Source of the DNA: Epiperipatus broadwayi
Lineage: Eukaryota > Onychophora > Udeonychophora > Euonychophora > Peripatidae
Length of the DNA: 64,000 nt
Assembly (NCBI GenBank): GCA_028023455.1
Contig: JAQFVV010000021.1
Span: 4,182,853 to 4,246,852, forward strand
Direction: 5' to 3'
The notes beneath the pieces are model-generated. The model had not been told where the DNA came from. It searched no databases and saw only the letters and a list, made by a program, of their open reading frames with translations. A program made the position numbers and the translations under genes. The stretch's first letter is position 1. The number at the start of each line of letters is the position of its first letter. Positions 1 through 12,569 of this stretch are shown here, piece by piece.

Positions 1-3000
1 TTGATTTTGATGGTTTCATACTCTCCATAGACAAAATATTATTGGAAATTAAACAAAGAGGTTTTTCATTACCATCACAGTTGTTGAAAGTAAAGCCAAA
101 GTGGAAGATGTCTCATCATATTTTCTTTTTCGAATTCTTAAATTCCTCTTTCTGATTACGAGATCCTACTTGAAGAGATTTTGTAGCATTGCCATCCGCA
201 TCATTATCTTTGGTACTCAAGTTCAATCATTTATCCATGAGTAAAAAGTATTTTTATCCTAAAGTATAAATAAAATAACAGTTCTTATTAGTTAGCAGAG
301 ACACCAAGTGGCAGTCGTGTTTTTATTTAATTATACGAAGCATATTTATTCGCCATGTTCTATTTTTTAATATCCCAGTATGTTTTATTTTTTAATATTT
401 AAAAAATATCAATAAATCAATTATAAATTACCTGTTAAGTTTAAAAAATAGGAATATGTTTTTACTTGTTAATAAATAAACGACAATAAGTTTCAAATAA
501 AAAATAATTTTTTATAATAACTAATAGGATAAATTTTGAATTAAAAAGTGAGAAAAAAAAGTATACAAGCATTTTCATATATAAAAAATAACATCTTTTA
601 TAATATTTATTCAAATAAATACTAACCTTAGTCAAGTAAAACAGTAATATACAATATTGTATTGTTCTTGCGATGCAGACACTTGTTGAAATGAAACAAA
701 AACAAATAACTTGACCGGAAATGCATTATATAATCACAGTGGCGCCAACCTTATTCTCGTCATTGCAGCATATATTTTGATTCTGAAATAACTTATATGT
801 TAAAATTGCAATGTGACACCACTATTATGATGCATTTAGTGTTATTTTTCAATATGTAAATATAATTTACAACTCAACTTGGCCATCATTATGATTTTAT
901 AATTGCACTGTACAGAAAATGTAATATATTAAATTAAAGATAATGAAGGGATTGCAATTAATATTTCTTTAAATTCATGTACTTGAATTAAATTTTCATG
1001 ACCCCAATTTTTCACTTCATGACCCCCGGGGTACGACCCACAGTTTAAGATATGCTGCACTACAGAATACATCAAAACCACAAGTTCATGCATGAAATGT
1101 AACTATTTTCAATGTCTTCAATACTCTCTTTGTCATCACAAAATTTTGAAAAACATAAGAAACATTTTTGCAACTCCTGGCATTGCTACCAAACCTAGTT
1201 TGAACCCTATTAAATGTTTCTTTACCAGATTTTTCCAATTTAAAACAAAATTTAATTTTAGCACATTTTATTGTAGGTCATGTCACAAAACAAATTGTCA
1301 CACTTTATATCATAACACATGATGCAGATACATTAGCGCCTCAAAATTTTTGTGGTGAATAACTAAAGTATATTAGTATTAGTACTCAAAGATGGCTTTG
1401 CAGACAGCTTGAAGAAAAAAGCAGGCATCAGACAACTTTTTATAAGACAGTCTGTATATATATAAAATTAAAGATAAAATCAATACAAATATATGTAATA
1501 GTAAATTATTATTTTTAATATAACAAATGATCTACATTAATCTGACACTTAAAATGGATGTTTTTTAACAGTTGTCATGACAATGTTTGAAAAACTGTTG
1601 CTTTTGATCTTAGTATCATCATAATAATATATATTATTTTGTTTTCGTGCATTCATCTTTACGATGATCTATGTTTTTGAATATATATACATAAACACAC
1701 ACTCTTTTTACTTTAAAAATATAGATGTTAAAGCATGCTTATGTTTTCATTGTTAGCTGGAACTAAAAATATTACTATCAATATTATTATCCCAATGAAT
1801 GAACTTTCTCAACTGAATAATTTTAGGAATGGAACAGTTTATTATTAAGATTAATACGATCATTCAGGCAGACCCGCCGGGAATCAAAAGGGTGTTATTC
1901 TATTTTTTCCAATAAATTTAGCAAACACATACATCATCCTAAAAGAAAAAAATAAATTGTTCATACTTTCTTATCTCATATATCAACCATATATATAAAA
2001 AAATTCGCATTTTTTTTTTTTTAGAACATTGCGTAAAGCTCTCTTTTTATAAAAAAGCTAATTATTAAAATATTTAATCTTTAGAAAAGAGGAAAAATTA
2101 ATTAAATAAATATGCAAATTTATTGCGAATTGATATATGTTATCAGTAGTAATCCAATACGGTTTATCACTCGGAGATCATGTGATATTCCGCTCTGGAA
2201 ATATATAAAACCGAGCCCATAGACCTTTAGCTTTTTGGGTTTGCTATTTTACCGCCAAATTAAATCATGCTGGGCATTAATATATATGTTTGTATAGCTT
2301 AGTAGCTAAATAGTTTATCATTTTAAAAAAGGCTTTCGCTCTGATTGTTTTGTTCTTATTTTCTCCGCCTCTCTCCAAATATTCGTGATTTAAAACTCCA
2401 TTTATAATTTTGACCGTTATATGAGGAAGGCCCCCATGGTTAAATGAATAATGCATTTATTTCCCACGCTTACGAGTTGGATTTTTTACTTCTTGTGTTT
2501 TCCTCCCAAAATTATGTTGATAACTGCTATCACAGACTGTTTTGTTTTAAAAAAAAATTCATTTGACTCCTTTCACTTATGATTAATTGCAATATTTCTT
2601 AAAATTATAGAATGTAGTTTTATGACTTAAGATAGAATAATAGGAATAAATATTAAATAATTTATTCTTTTATCAAGTCAGAGTTGAGTGAGACTAATTC
2701 TTTTTAGGTAACAAGTAAACTAAGAATTTTTTTTTTTCATCAAGTAGTCACTCTGAAGCCAAGCTAACTGGATATCCAACAGTGGTTGTTATATAAGTAT
2801 CTAACTATTATTAACTAGAGAGAATGTTTCCAAAGAAAACTGAATTGAATGGATGAATTTTGATGTGTTGACTATAAAATTTTTAAAAATATATGACTGT
2901 AACAAAGCTTACCCAATGTATGATACAATAAGAATAGCTCTCTACTCTACTGCCATCTATTGTAAGGAAGTGCACTTAGATTACCATTCTCAAATTGATT

Positions 3001-4244
3001 TCTGGCTTTTGCTGTTACTTAGGCTTGGAATTCAATGTTGGAAATAATCCAGAAATTCACTATCATCTGATAATCGCAGATCATTTAAGCATGCAGTAAA
3101 TGATTAAAATCACATCCTATGTAAACCTTTGTATAAAATGTTTTTTATATTATTAACATTGTGCCTGGGTAAAAAAGAAAGATATCTACAGTTAGAAAAG
3201 AATAATGATTATTGAAATATATAGCTATTGATCTGGGATCAGATTTATATAAACTGTTCAGGCTAACCAGATTGTGTTCGTACCTTTACATATTTTGAAT
3301 TTTCAACTCAAATGGAGATAAATGGAGCTGCTAAATGCACCACTACATTACCACCACCTTTAAATCCCCAAGTCTCATTTTAAGCCAGAAACTAGTCTGG
3401 ATATAAACATTTAATTGCACTTTTATTTGGTAAATATTGATTACACATATTTACCATAAATGGGAGTATAGTAGAATTCTGTTCTTGTTATATAAATATA
3501 ATTTTTAATAGGATAATTCCCACCATAGGAGACTTGGAGTGTCATATACTTATGGGTGTTGAATGCATGAATTCTATTTCTTTCTATTTTAATATGTATG
3601 TGTTTCTAATTTTATATGCTACTGGCTATTTCATTTTTATGCTTGTAATATAACATAATTTTTGCACATATATCACTACACACATTGATTTCTCACTAAA
3701 AATATATAATTTCTCTGCATTTGAACTCGGCAATATCTAATTTCACTGAGTATATATTTTTCTTATTTATTATGAAATATTTGGAACACTGCCTTGTGTG
3801 TTTTGGTTCAGTCACAGAGCGACAGGCTTGAGAGCAAAATATTTCTGAATAGAAACTTGATCCTGTTTATTTGATTATATTTTATTTAAAACAGTTTCAA
3901 TTGAACATAATAAAGATGGCATTAGTGATTTTAATGCATGGTTTTTGATAAAACAGAAAGAATACTAAATGTTTTATACCAAAAAATTTATATTCATCAT
4001 CATCATTCTGTTCTCATTGTTTTCATATTCGTGTATAAACTGCATCCAATTAAACTCGTTGCTATGTTAAAAATAAGGTGTAATCAGCTTACTCTTCAAT
4101 CTTCTTTTCAAAGCTTTATTAAATATATTGTAGAAAAAACATTATGTCATAAAATGTGATTCAAAAACTTTTTTTTTTTGTTAATGTTGTCATGTTTAAC
4201 TAAATGACTTCTACATTTTATATTAATCAAATGCCTTTAAAAAA
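1..4244. other. AT-rich non-coding spacer
   Basis: There is no open frame with recognisable protein features; the longest frames are under 80 codons and their translations are low in complexity. The stretch is dominated by A/T runs and short AT microsatellites. A TATA-like run (ATATATAAAA) lies near 2,201-2,211 in a slightly more GC-rich patch, but nothing downstream supports a gene. A small hAT-like remnant is listed separately. Confidence 0.6.
985..1060. mobile_element. possible hAT-type transposon terminus remnant
   Basis: The stretch around 1,021-1,050 reads GACCCCCGGGGTACGACCCA followed by CAGTTTAAGA. It resembles the 'GGGTCACGACCCACAGTTTGAGA' type of end common in animal hAT transposons and their MITEs. 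Only one end is visible and no transposase or 8-bp duplication could be assigned. The call rests on motif resemblance from memory. Confidence 0.3.
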
Positions 4245-4462
4245 GTTCAAACTTTATTCAAACTTTACAAATACATCCAACTGTTAATTACAATACAGAG
4301 GTCGGTATATAACACAATATTTTGAGTTTTATTATTCTCCTCTCTTCTTTAAGTATCTTTGGCCTGACCAGTGATAATACAAACATGGGAATCGAACTTG
4401 GATCTTTTAATTTATGACTATTGAATTTTAAGGTGACACTTCAACCAACTAAGCTATATATC
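4245..4462 (-). mobile_element. tRNA-like SINE / PLE-tail module, copy 1
   Basis: Read on the minus strand, this begins with an A-box-like TAGCTTAGTTGGTTGAAG, then a B-box-like AAGTTCGATTCCC near 4,385-4,400. A conserved tail follows ('CACTGGTCAGGCC', a GAAGAGAGGAGAATAA run) and ends near an AAATAAAGT-like signal. The same module occurs at 26.2, 27.5 and 35.5 kb, where it directly follows a Penelope-like endonuclease. Here no such coding sequence precedes it, so this copy may be a free SINE or a 5'-truncated element ending at the tRNA boundary. Confidence 0.6.
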
Positions 4463-4605
4463 TTGAGTAGTACTATTCTCTTCTATTCTTCAGATGTTGC
4501 TGGATTGACCAATGAAAAAACTGATTTGGGAATTGAAGTAGATCTTTAAATTCATAAATATTGAATTTTAAGGTGATATTCTGACCAATTAGCCTGTTAG
4601 CACAA
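4463..4605 (-). mobile_element. tRNA-like SINE / PLE-tail module, copy 2 (3'-truncated)
   Basis: A second, more decayed module lies immediately upstream of copy 1 in the same orientation. It has an A-box-like GGCTAATTGGTCAGAATA, the shared 'CCTTAAAATTCAATATT' core, and the start of the tail (TTGACCAATGAAAAAACTG on the plus strand, read in reverse). The two units form a tight head-to-tail dimer. The tail stops where copy 1 begins. Confidence 0.5.
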
Positions 4606-6040
4606 ATTTTCAGATAAACATGTAATCATTAGTCCTCTTTTTCTTGCAACTTACCCTGGTCAATTTTCTCCCAAGTGCATTTTCATATTTTTGAATATTA
4701 TTCATTTTTGCTTTCCAAAAATCAAGTCTCACATCCATAGGTCAGTATATTTCAAATAATTTTATCAATATGTGTATTTAATAGTAACATGGTTTAAAAA
4801 AATAGAATCATAGATCACATAACCCGATAACTTTTAGATAAATGCTGGCTTTGGGTTGGTATTTTTAGATCTAGGGTCTGAAGCTACTTGGCACCTCTCT
4901 GAAGAATGCCAAAGCACAAAACCGTGGTCAGAGGTTTGGGGTGGGGAGTCCTGACAGATATTTTAAATGCTTTCTCTGGCTAAGCATTTATCACAAAGCT
5001 TGTTGAGCAATTGGCAATGCTCATTGTTTATAACATGGTTTTATTTTAAAAAATTTATTTTGCTAAAATTGTTTTCACTTTAATCTCAATCAGACTTATT
5101 TATATTGATGAGTCAAAATATGGGTACATGATATTTATAAAAAATATTGTAATCAAAATATATACAAACACTTTTAAAGATTGTTTCTTTTTAGGTTAAA
5201 GATATAAATATCTTGGTAAAGTTTATGGTATAAGCCTAAAAATTATGATACTAGAATTTATCAGGCTAAGGAAATAGCAAACGGCCACTAAATTCATTAA
5301 CTTCTTCACCTGATTGTAGTACGTTATTGTCTAGTTATTCCAATTTGTCTTTAGACAAATATATATATATATATATTAAAAGCATAAAGCTAAACTAATC
5401 AATAAATAATCAAAATTACCCCAAATTCACAACTCAACCAGACTAGCCAAGTTTTACTACTACAAGTAGATTTCTCAAGTATAAAGAATTGCAAAATAAC
5501 AACATATTTAAATAAACATTACCCACAATCCCATTTGCTTCCTATATACCCTTAGTATTAAAAAAAACTTTTATATAAGTTAATTGCTTCAGAATCATAA
5601 ATTTTTAATAATAATGATTTTTTAATTCTTTTTATTTCATTTCTCTCAAAGAAGACAAGCTTTCTTTTAAATACAAAATGTAATGAAATTAACTTTTATA
5701 GTTAGATGTCCATTAAAACAACACCTTTGTGTCTGCAAAGTAGTATATTTCTTTCTTTCATTACATTAATAACTTAACAATAAATCAGTATAACTTAACA
5801 ATATGTTAATAAGCTGTGTGTAAGTCAATCAATGATGACTGTCAGTCAACTAAGTTTAAATAGAAACAAAACTAAAAAATGATGGTAGCCATCTATTCAT
5901 GGTCAAGTGATGATTACACTGCTCATTGGAAGATGCAGTTATATCTGTTTTTGACCGAAATCAATAATAAATTAAACAATCTATTTATTTGAGAGAAAAT
6001 TTTATTTAATTTTTAAATAATTTACTTAAAAATATCCTGA
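4606..6040. other. AT-rich non-coding spacer
   Basis: No gene or clear repeat is visible. A (TA)n run lies at about 5,359-5,376. The patch at 4,850-4,960 is somewhat more GC-rich but has no frame longer than a few dozen codons. Confidence 0.5.
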
Positions 6041-6053
6041 ATATTATTATCTA

Positions 6054-6144
6054 GTCAAGCATTGGTGGCCTAACAGTTAGCATAGCTGCCTTCCAAGAAG
6101 CTGGCCCAGGTTCTTCCTGGTCAACGCTTTGACATATGAAAAAA
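6054..6144 (+). mobile_element. 91-bp tRNA-Gly-derived SINE with target-site duplication
   Basis: Positions 6,059-6,127 follow the tRNA-Gly(UCC) layout: GCATTGGTGGCCTAACAGTT at the 5' end, an anticodon-loop-like CTTCCAAG, and a decayed T-arm (CCCAGGTTCTTCCTGG). The acceptor-like stem extends outward (GTCAAGC / GCTTTGAC). An ATATG and an A-run follow. A perfect 13-bp direct repeat, ATATTATTATCTA, flanks the unit at 6,041-6,053 and 6,145-6,157. This is the signature of LINE-mediated insertion. It is too mutated to be a working tRNA gene. Confidence 0.85.
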
Positions 6145-6553
6145 ATATTATTATCTATTTAATTAATATTTTATTTAGTCTAGACTTTATTTTAATATCT
6201 ATACAAATAAATTCTACATCTATACATTTCTTCTTTTTTATTTATAAACTAAACATAAAAATGTACAAAGATTACCACGGTTAATCTTTTACAGTTTTGG
6301 TGCCATCGACAATTGATCTTAATATATATATATATATTAGTAAAAATCAGTCATATATCACATGACCTATATAGCTTGTATTACCAATATGTAATATATA
6401 AAGAGCCTGCTACTAGCTCTAAACAAGCTTAATTTTTTTTTGTAATGGTATAAATAGGTTGGAGGTTAATATATAGAGAGATGGGAACACATCATCATCT
6501 TCACAAAATAATCACAATCATCAATAATTGGTATGATACACTAAATCATCAAA

Positions 6554-9070
6554 TGTAATGAATATTAAATGAATATAAAATAAATGAATATCCAGTGAAT
6601 AAAAGCAGAGAGTCAGCATGAACACAACTATAAGTAATCTTCAACATTACAACAAAATAATTAAATCAAAACTAATCAGCAATCAATAAAGAACAGTCAA
6701 TAAATATAACCAAAGAACATTCAAAAATCAACATCATATAATCAACAGTTAGTCTTCTGAGTGGATTTAGAAAAGGTACATTATAAACAGGCTTCTTATC
6801 AAGCCACTGCCAAGCTTTAGTAGAATATAGCAATTATTTGAATGCACATACTTAAGTGATAATCCATCACTCATAATAAAAAAACATTAGGCTGGGATAC
6901 AGAAACATGGAGTTCATCATTGCTGGTTTGGCCATATAGTACCATTAATGTACAGACCAACTATAACAATTTCTCATAAAAAACAAAATGCAATGAATGG
7001 AAATTAAAAATAATATCTTTGAATCATCCAGAGTTATCATCTGGATGTCTAACACCAACATAAACACTTTTATCCATAAAACTACATATTATGCTTTAAA
7101 CTATCTCAGGAAGCAAGAACTCTAGGAACTGTGATTATCAACAAAAGAACATATAAAAACATACTCTAATTTATTTTAAAATATTTTACTGGGATAATTT
7201 AAAATTCCCTAAAACACTGAGTTGTAATATAATCATGTTACACACATACAGCCAATTCATATAACAGCTACCTGGAGAAATAAAGACATTACAAATAAAA
7301 TATATTTTAAACACCAAACATCACATGATCACCATTTCTTATATTTTTTTACTTATTTTATATATTTTAAACACTTATTGAATTAACTAACTGATTAATA
7401 ATTAAAAAATAAAAATTATGTAATAATTTGAACATTTAAATTTATATATTCTTATTAAAAGTATAGTTTCATATTAAAAACAAAAAAAAAACCCATTTGA
7501 TTTTCATTCATTAACTGAATTAACTTTTTTTTATCATTAAGTTATCTTTTAAATAAGTAAAAGTGAGAAAAAGACTTTTTAATCAGAGATAATGAGTTAA
7601 ATTATCTTAATCCTTTACTTAATTTTGAGGAAAAAATAAATGAATAAATAAAAAAAATCAAATTTAATAAAAACTAAGTTATTAAAATCTCTATCAATAA
7701 TTTTGAAAGGAAAAAATCATATAAATAAAAAAAAAACATGTTTCAATTAAATACTTAAAGCACTATTAATTATTATCAATTGTTAATTAATTTTGAAACT
7801 TTATAAATTTAGATAAAATGTGCTCATTCAAAAAAACCTTATACCATGATTTTAATTTTCTTTGAGAGTCCTTGTTTGCATTTATAATTTAAAATTTTTC
7901 CATGTAGGTTTCCTTATTGAAGGTTTTTCACTTCCAGTTTAATATACAAAGTTCTGAAAAGATTTCAGGGTAATACACATGGTCAGTATTTATCCCTTTT
8001 TCTTTCCAATAAATATTTTCATTCAGGTGAACACATGGAGACACTCATGTTCTTGGCTGGAGACAAGATTTGTATTACATATTACTTCTAAGGCATGTTT
8101 TTTACATTTTATTTCAGTGAATCAGGTAACATGGAGATAAATGATGCTCAACTGTTAACTAAATTTAGCACATGGTTTTTATGATCATAGACATTTTATA
8201 GCTAAACTCATAGTGTGCTTTTCACAGTTAAATTAAATTTTCTACAGTGCTTTTGAACATCCTGGTTAAGACTTCTTATTTTTTAGCAGTTGGCTTAAAA
8301 CTGACTACCCTCTTCAACAGCTGGGACAAAAAACTTCTTCATACAAGACACTTAAGTCATCTGATTGATCCAAATTTGGGAACAACCCTAATATCAGCCA
8401 ATCACATACCAGTTTCCTACCTACCAATATTTAACACTGACAAATTAGATTTACTTTTACACAAAACATTGTTTAGATATTTCCCATATTTTTTTATTTT
8501 AAAAAATTCAATTCTTTTGAAATTTGTCTTTAATTAATTTTTTTCAAAAGCAAAACAAAGTAATCAGACTAATTGCATTGACAGTCTTTTGTATTGAAGA
8601 GACATAAATAGAAAAGAAGAAAAAACCTAATTATTTAAAACAAAAATTAACAAAAATGGTCAATTTTTAGTTTTTCTCTTTTCTTTTAAAACTTTTTTTA
8701 TTTAACATTCTTAAAAGTTAGAACTAAAATTTATGAAGTAATTTACTGAAAAGAAAAATTTCTTCTCTTATTACATTTACAATGTTAAAATTAAAAAATT
8801 GTAAATAGTGTAAATTATTGAAGAGTGAGAAAAAAAGAAATTATTTATTTGATTTTACATTATTCTCTTTATTTTACAACTATTTATAATTCCTTAATAT
8901 AATCACATTATTTAAAGATAATTATTTAAAATATTCATATTATCATTTGGTAAGAAAAACATTAAATTAATTTATTATTAAAAAAAATTAAATTTATTTC
9001 ACTATTAATTACATATAAATTTAAACTTAAGAAGCTTGTTTTAAATGGTTTGTGCCCACAATAATATAAT
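6554..9070 (-). repeat. 3' LTR of the old gag-only element
   Basis: This matches 12,570-15,068 along its whole length in the same order. Shared markers include GTAAAAGCAGAGAGTCAGC-type sequence near the left edge, AGGTTTTTCACTTCCAG, CTTGGCTGGAGACAAG and the right-edge TGCCCACAAT. Many substitutions and indels separate the copies; I judge identity at around 80 percent. A 96-codon frame inside (8,247-8,537) has no recognisable features and is not conserved in the other copy. Confidence 0.7.
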
Positions 9071-9779
9071 TTATCACCTTTAAATGATGAGATAATGAAA
9101 TGAAGACAAATATTTCACTTCTCATTATTTTTACAATATATTTGAATCAACATTATATTACTGGTGCTATCTAAGATTGTAAGGATACTCGGGTATGTAT
9201 TCTAATTTATGTATAATTGGTAATCTTTACTTTTATTACTGGAATCCTATCATCCAACTGTATTCTTCATTGTTTTGTATTTCATATTAAAATGGATTAT
9301 ACATTTTAACTTTCATTTTTAACCAATTTATTTCTGACTTAGATGGAATAGATTGAAGATTTTGTAGCACCCTTCTAAATATCCACGGAGATTACTGCTT
9401 TTAAGATGCTACTGTCAGCTCTTGTCTGGAATCATGGTCTTTGAACTATTTTATTGTTTTACAATTTATTAATCCCTTATTAGTAATTTATTACTCTTGC
9501 ACTCTCCTACAGCAAACTGGGATTATTTTATTTATTTTTAAACATCACATCTGGATTCCATATTCAGTGATTAAATCTGTTTTTATACAGAAGTAATCTA
9601 GTATTTTATACAATCATTTTATTTAAAATGGATCCATGATCATTACAAAATATGCTATCCTCATTGCTACTTTAATTGTCATCTTTTTCTTCTGCCCTGA
9701 AAGTTTTTAAATGTAGATAGTGTTTTTATTCTTGGTGATTAAGAATATTTTCTAGTGTATTCATAATCCTAGTCCATTT

Positions 9780-11560
9780 TCTGAGGCCGGACTTCAATTA
9801 TGATCTTTTCATTTTCTGGATCTATTTCTTTCCAAATCTATATTAGTATGTATACTTGGATGAGATCCATTTGGTGATCCATCAGGAGTAGTTGGTTATT
9901 TGGGAATAAGATAATTTTGTAAGTGCCTAATAATTCTAATCTTCCCTGTAATGTTTGTGCTTTTTTATTTTTTTCTATTTTTACAATATGGATGGAATTT
10001 ATAGGAATTATCCACATCCATACACCTAATATGTGCTTCACTTCCACCAGTGTTTATAATCTTTATTTTATTATTTCTACTCTCTTTGTAACCAAAATAA
10101 TCTGTTGGTTGACTGCTTAAATTGAGGGTATGTAATAGCTCAGCCACCTGCTCAGTGGATTGACAATTGGTTCCAATCAGCATCTGTTCAACCTTAAGAT
10201 GCAAATTTCTTCTGATGATTCACATGATGTGCCCTCCAATTAGAGAATGAAAAGTAAAGGCTATCAATATAGTCACTTGCCATCTGAAGAAAGTGGTATT
10301 CACTCAGGTTTATATCTTGTCTGTGAGACTTCATACATTATATCCTCCTGATATTCTTTGGTTATATAACTAGCTAATAGTGCCTATTTATAACTTTCAA
10401 AGTTTCTAGGCATGGTGAATAAGAAATTCCACCATGCCTCTGATGCCCCTATAAGGGTTTGTACACACTTCTTCTGGCATCACACTTAACCTAAAATATT
10501 TTTGGTCCATTTAAATGTTTGACAGCAACTTCACCAACCTTGCTATAAATGTTCTTATCTTTAGGACTTGGTTCACTAAATTAAGGTCTTCATTATGAGG
10601 AAAATATATTTACTCTGGTCTTTTGTTGAAACAATGTTTTGATTTTCACTTTTACTTCTTCAATGGAAGTTGATACTATCTAAACTTTATTTACAACTTC
10701 CACTTTTTTTAAACTCGTGGTTTTATTTTTCACTAATTCTTCATGATTGATCTCTGCCATTTCTATGCAGGCAATAATTTTCTAAACATGTTTTTTGACT
10801 GGAGTGACTTACCTTTATATTTCTATATTAGTTTTCTGCTGAATATTTGATATTTGAACCTGTTCTTATTATATTACCTCTTCCATCAGTTGTAAATTCC
10901 AATGATGTATTCTCTTTACTACATGATTCAATATTTTTATGTTTCTTTTGAAATCTATCCCGCATTTCATTGGTAACATTTAGGATTTTCTTCTGCTCAT
11001 TGTGATCTTCCATTGTTTGGGTAATATTCTGAAAAGCTTCTTGTAAGCTCTAGTTCATTATTTTATTGTCTATTACTCTTTTTGATCACTTTTCTCTACT
11101 TTAATCCACATCTTTTGATAGTAATATTTATTTTACTTAACAACATCACTTCTCTTTGCTGATTAATTTCTTTCATTTCTGTAGAAAGTATTTCACATTG
11201 CTGACTGCTTACTTCTACTTTTTTAAAAGCATCTGAATTTTTGCTGCTCTTTTTTAATATCCTCTTCTCTTTGTTGATTACTTCCTTCTATTTTCTTTAA
11301 CAGCATTTGAGTTTATTTTATTCTTTCTTACTATTATTTTCTCTTCGTTTTTCATTTATTTAAACATTTCTTTTGATCTTTCTACTTTACTCTTCTCTTT
11401 GTTGATTCTTTTTATTATCCTCTTTTCTTTGTTGATCATTATTTTTATTATTTTTTCTCATTTCTTTAACAGACCCACTTCCATTTCCTTGAACGTTTCT
11501 AATAATTGGACTAACATGGAAACCTCTTCTATTCTCTGGGTTTATTTCATTGGTTTCTAA
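9780..11560 (-). pseudogene. gag: decayed retrotransposon gag
   Basis: The minus-strand translation is broken by stops and frameshifts. The best part, at about 10,450-10,230, has GASEAWWNFL at 10,449-10,420, followed by an AL..SYITKEYQED-type stretch. This matches the pattern of the retrotransposon gag core (a 'GxAxxWW' helix, then an ALxxxY stretch with acidic and Gln-rich residues). A further open piece lies at 10,204-9,965 (VEQMLIGTNCQSTEQVAELL). Upstream, 11,560-10,740 encodes K/E/N-rich, coiled-coil-like sequence including an open stretch at 11,013-10,828. I could not identify a CCHC zinc knuckle. Gag would form the particle that packages element RNA. Family assignment beyond LTR-element gag is not possible by eye. 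Confidence 0.55.
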
Positions 11561-12253
11561 TCTTTTTTTCTAATCATGTTCTTTCTGCATTATTTTCACT
11601 TCTGCTCTTATTATCATATTTATTATGAAAATTACTTAATCTTCTAAAAAAACTGTGTTAAATTACTTCTACACACAGGAAATACAACATGAACTTTTTA
11701 AAATTATCTTATAAAATAAGCTTCATATTATTTCCCCTACTATGCAACACTTCACCTTAATTAATACTATCACTATTATTATTATTACTCCATATCTGTC
11801 TTTGTGTAAATTACCTGGCTTTATTCATCTAATTTATTTCCCTGCTTCATTATATAGTTCTGTTCTGCTCATGCATATCTGTTTTGGTATTCATCATTAT
11901 TTTTATTATTATTTACTTTTTAGAGGGTGATAAATGCAAACCTATGTCTTGCTTCTTTGAATTATAAGGCTTATAAAAGACAAAATTATAAAACTATGTC
12001 TTGCTCATTTTCTCTCAGACTTAGAGGCTGGGGTTCACAGCCAGACTATGTTAAGATAAACAAGAAAAAAATGAATTCAACAATAAGTTTGATAGTGTTG
12101 AGATAGAACATTCCACGAACTTACATGAAAACATTACATCCTCAAACCAATGACAAAAATCCTTTATCTATTATCAATACTGAAAGTACAGGAAAAATTC
12201 CAACAGTCAAAATCTCAATCCAATATCCAAAAACAATGCTTTGATTTTTTATT

Positions 12254-12266
12254 TGTGAAATATGAA

Positions 12267-12303
<37 letters not shown>

Positions 12304-12314
12304 CATATTTCACA
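12254..12314. repeat. AT microsatellite at the axis of an inverted repeat
   Basis: TGTGAAATATGAAC (12,254-12,267) and its reverse complement GTTCATATTTCACA (12,301-12,314) flank a pure (AT)n run. The whole unit is a perfect cruciform-capable palindrome. A second AT run follows at about 12,329-12,350. Confidence 0.85.
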
Positions 12315-12569
12315 TATAAAAATATGATATATATATATATATATATATATCACAACTTTTGATTTGATGATCAATTATAATATAATCATCACAATCCTTT
12401 TATCACTTATTTCACAGTAATACAATTTATAAAATTAATTCTGCATTCAAATACAGAGTTTTCATTTTCAGGTGTCATTTTAATTGAGCCACAAGTTATG
12501 TAGTCACTTTGCATACTGATCACCAAATCTTGATCATTATTGGGCACCCAGTGGCTTGCCATAATGGTA

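Noticed and set aside
2195-2330. Possible promoter with ATATATAAAA and a GC-richer flank
   Set aside because: TATA-like runs are common in this AT-rich DNA, and no exon or RNA gene follows.
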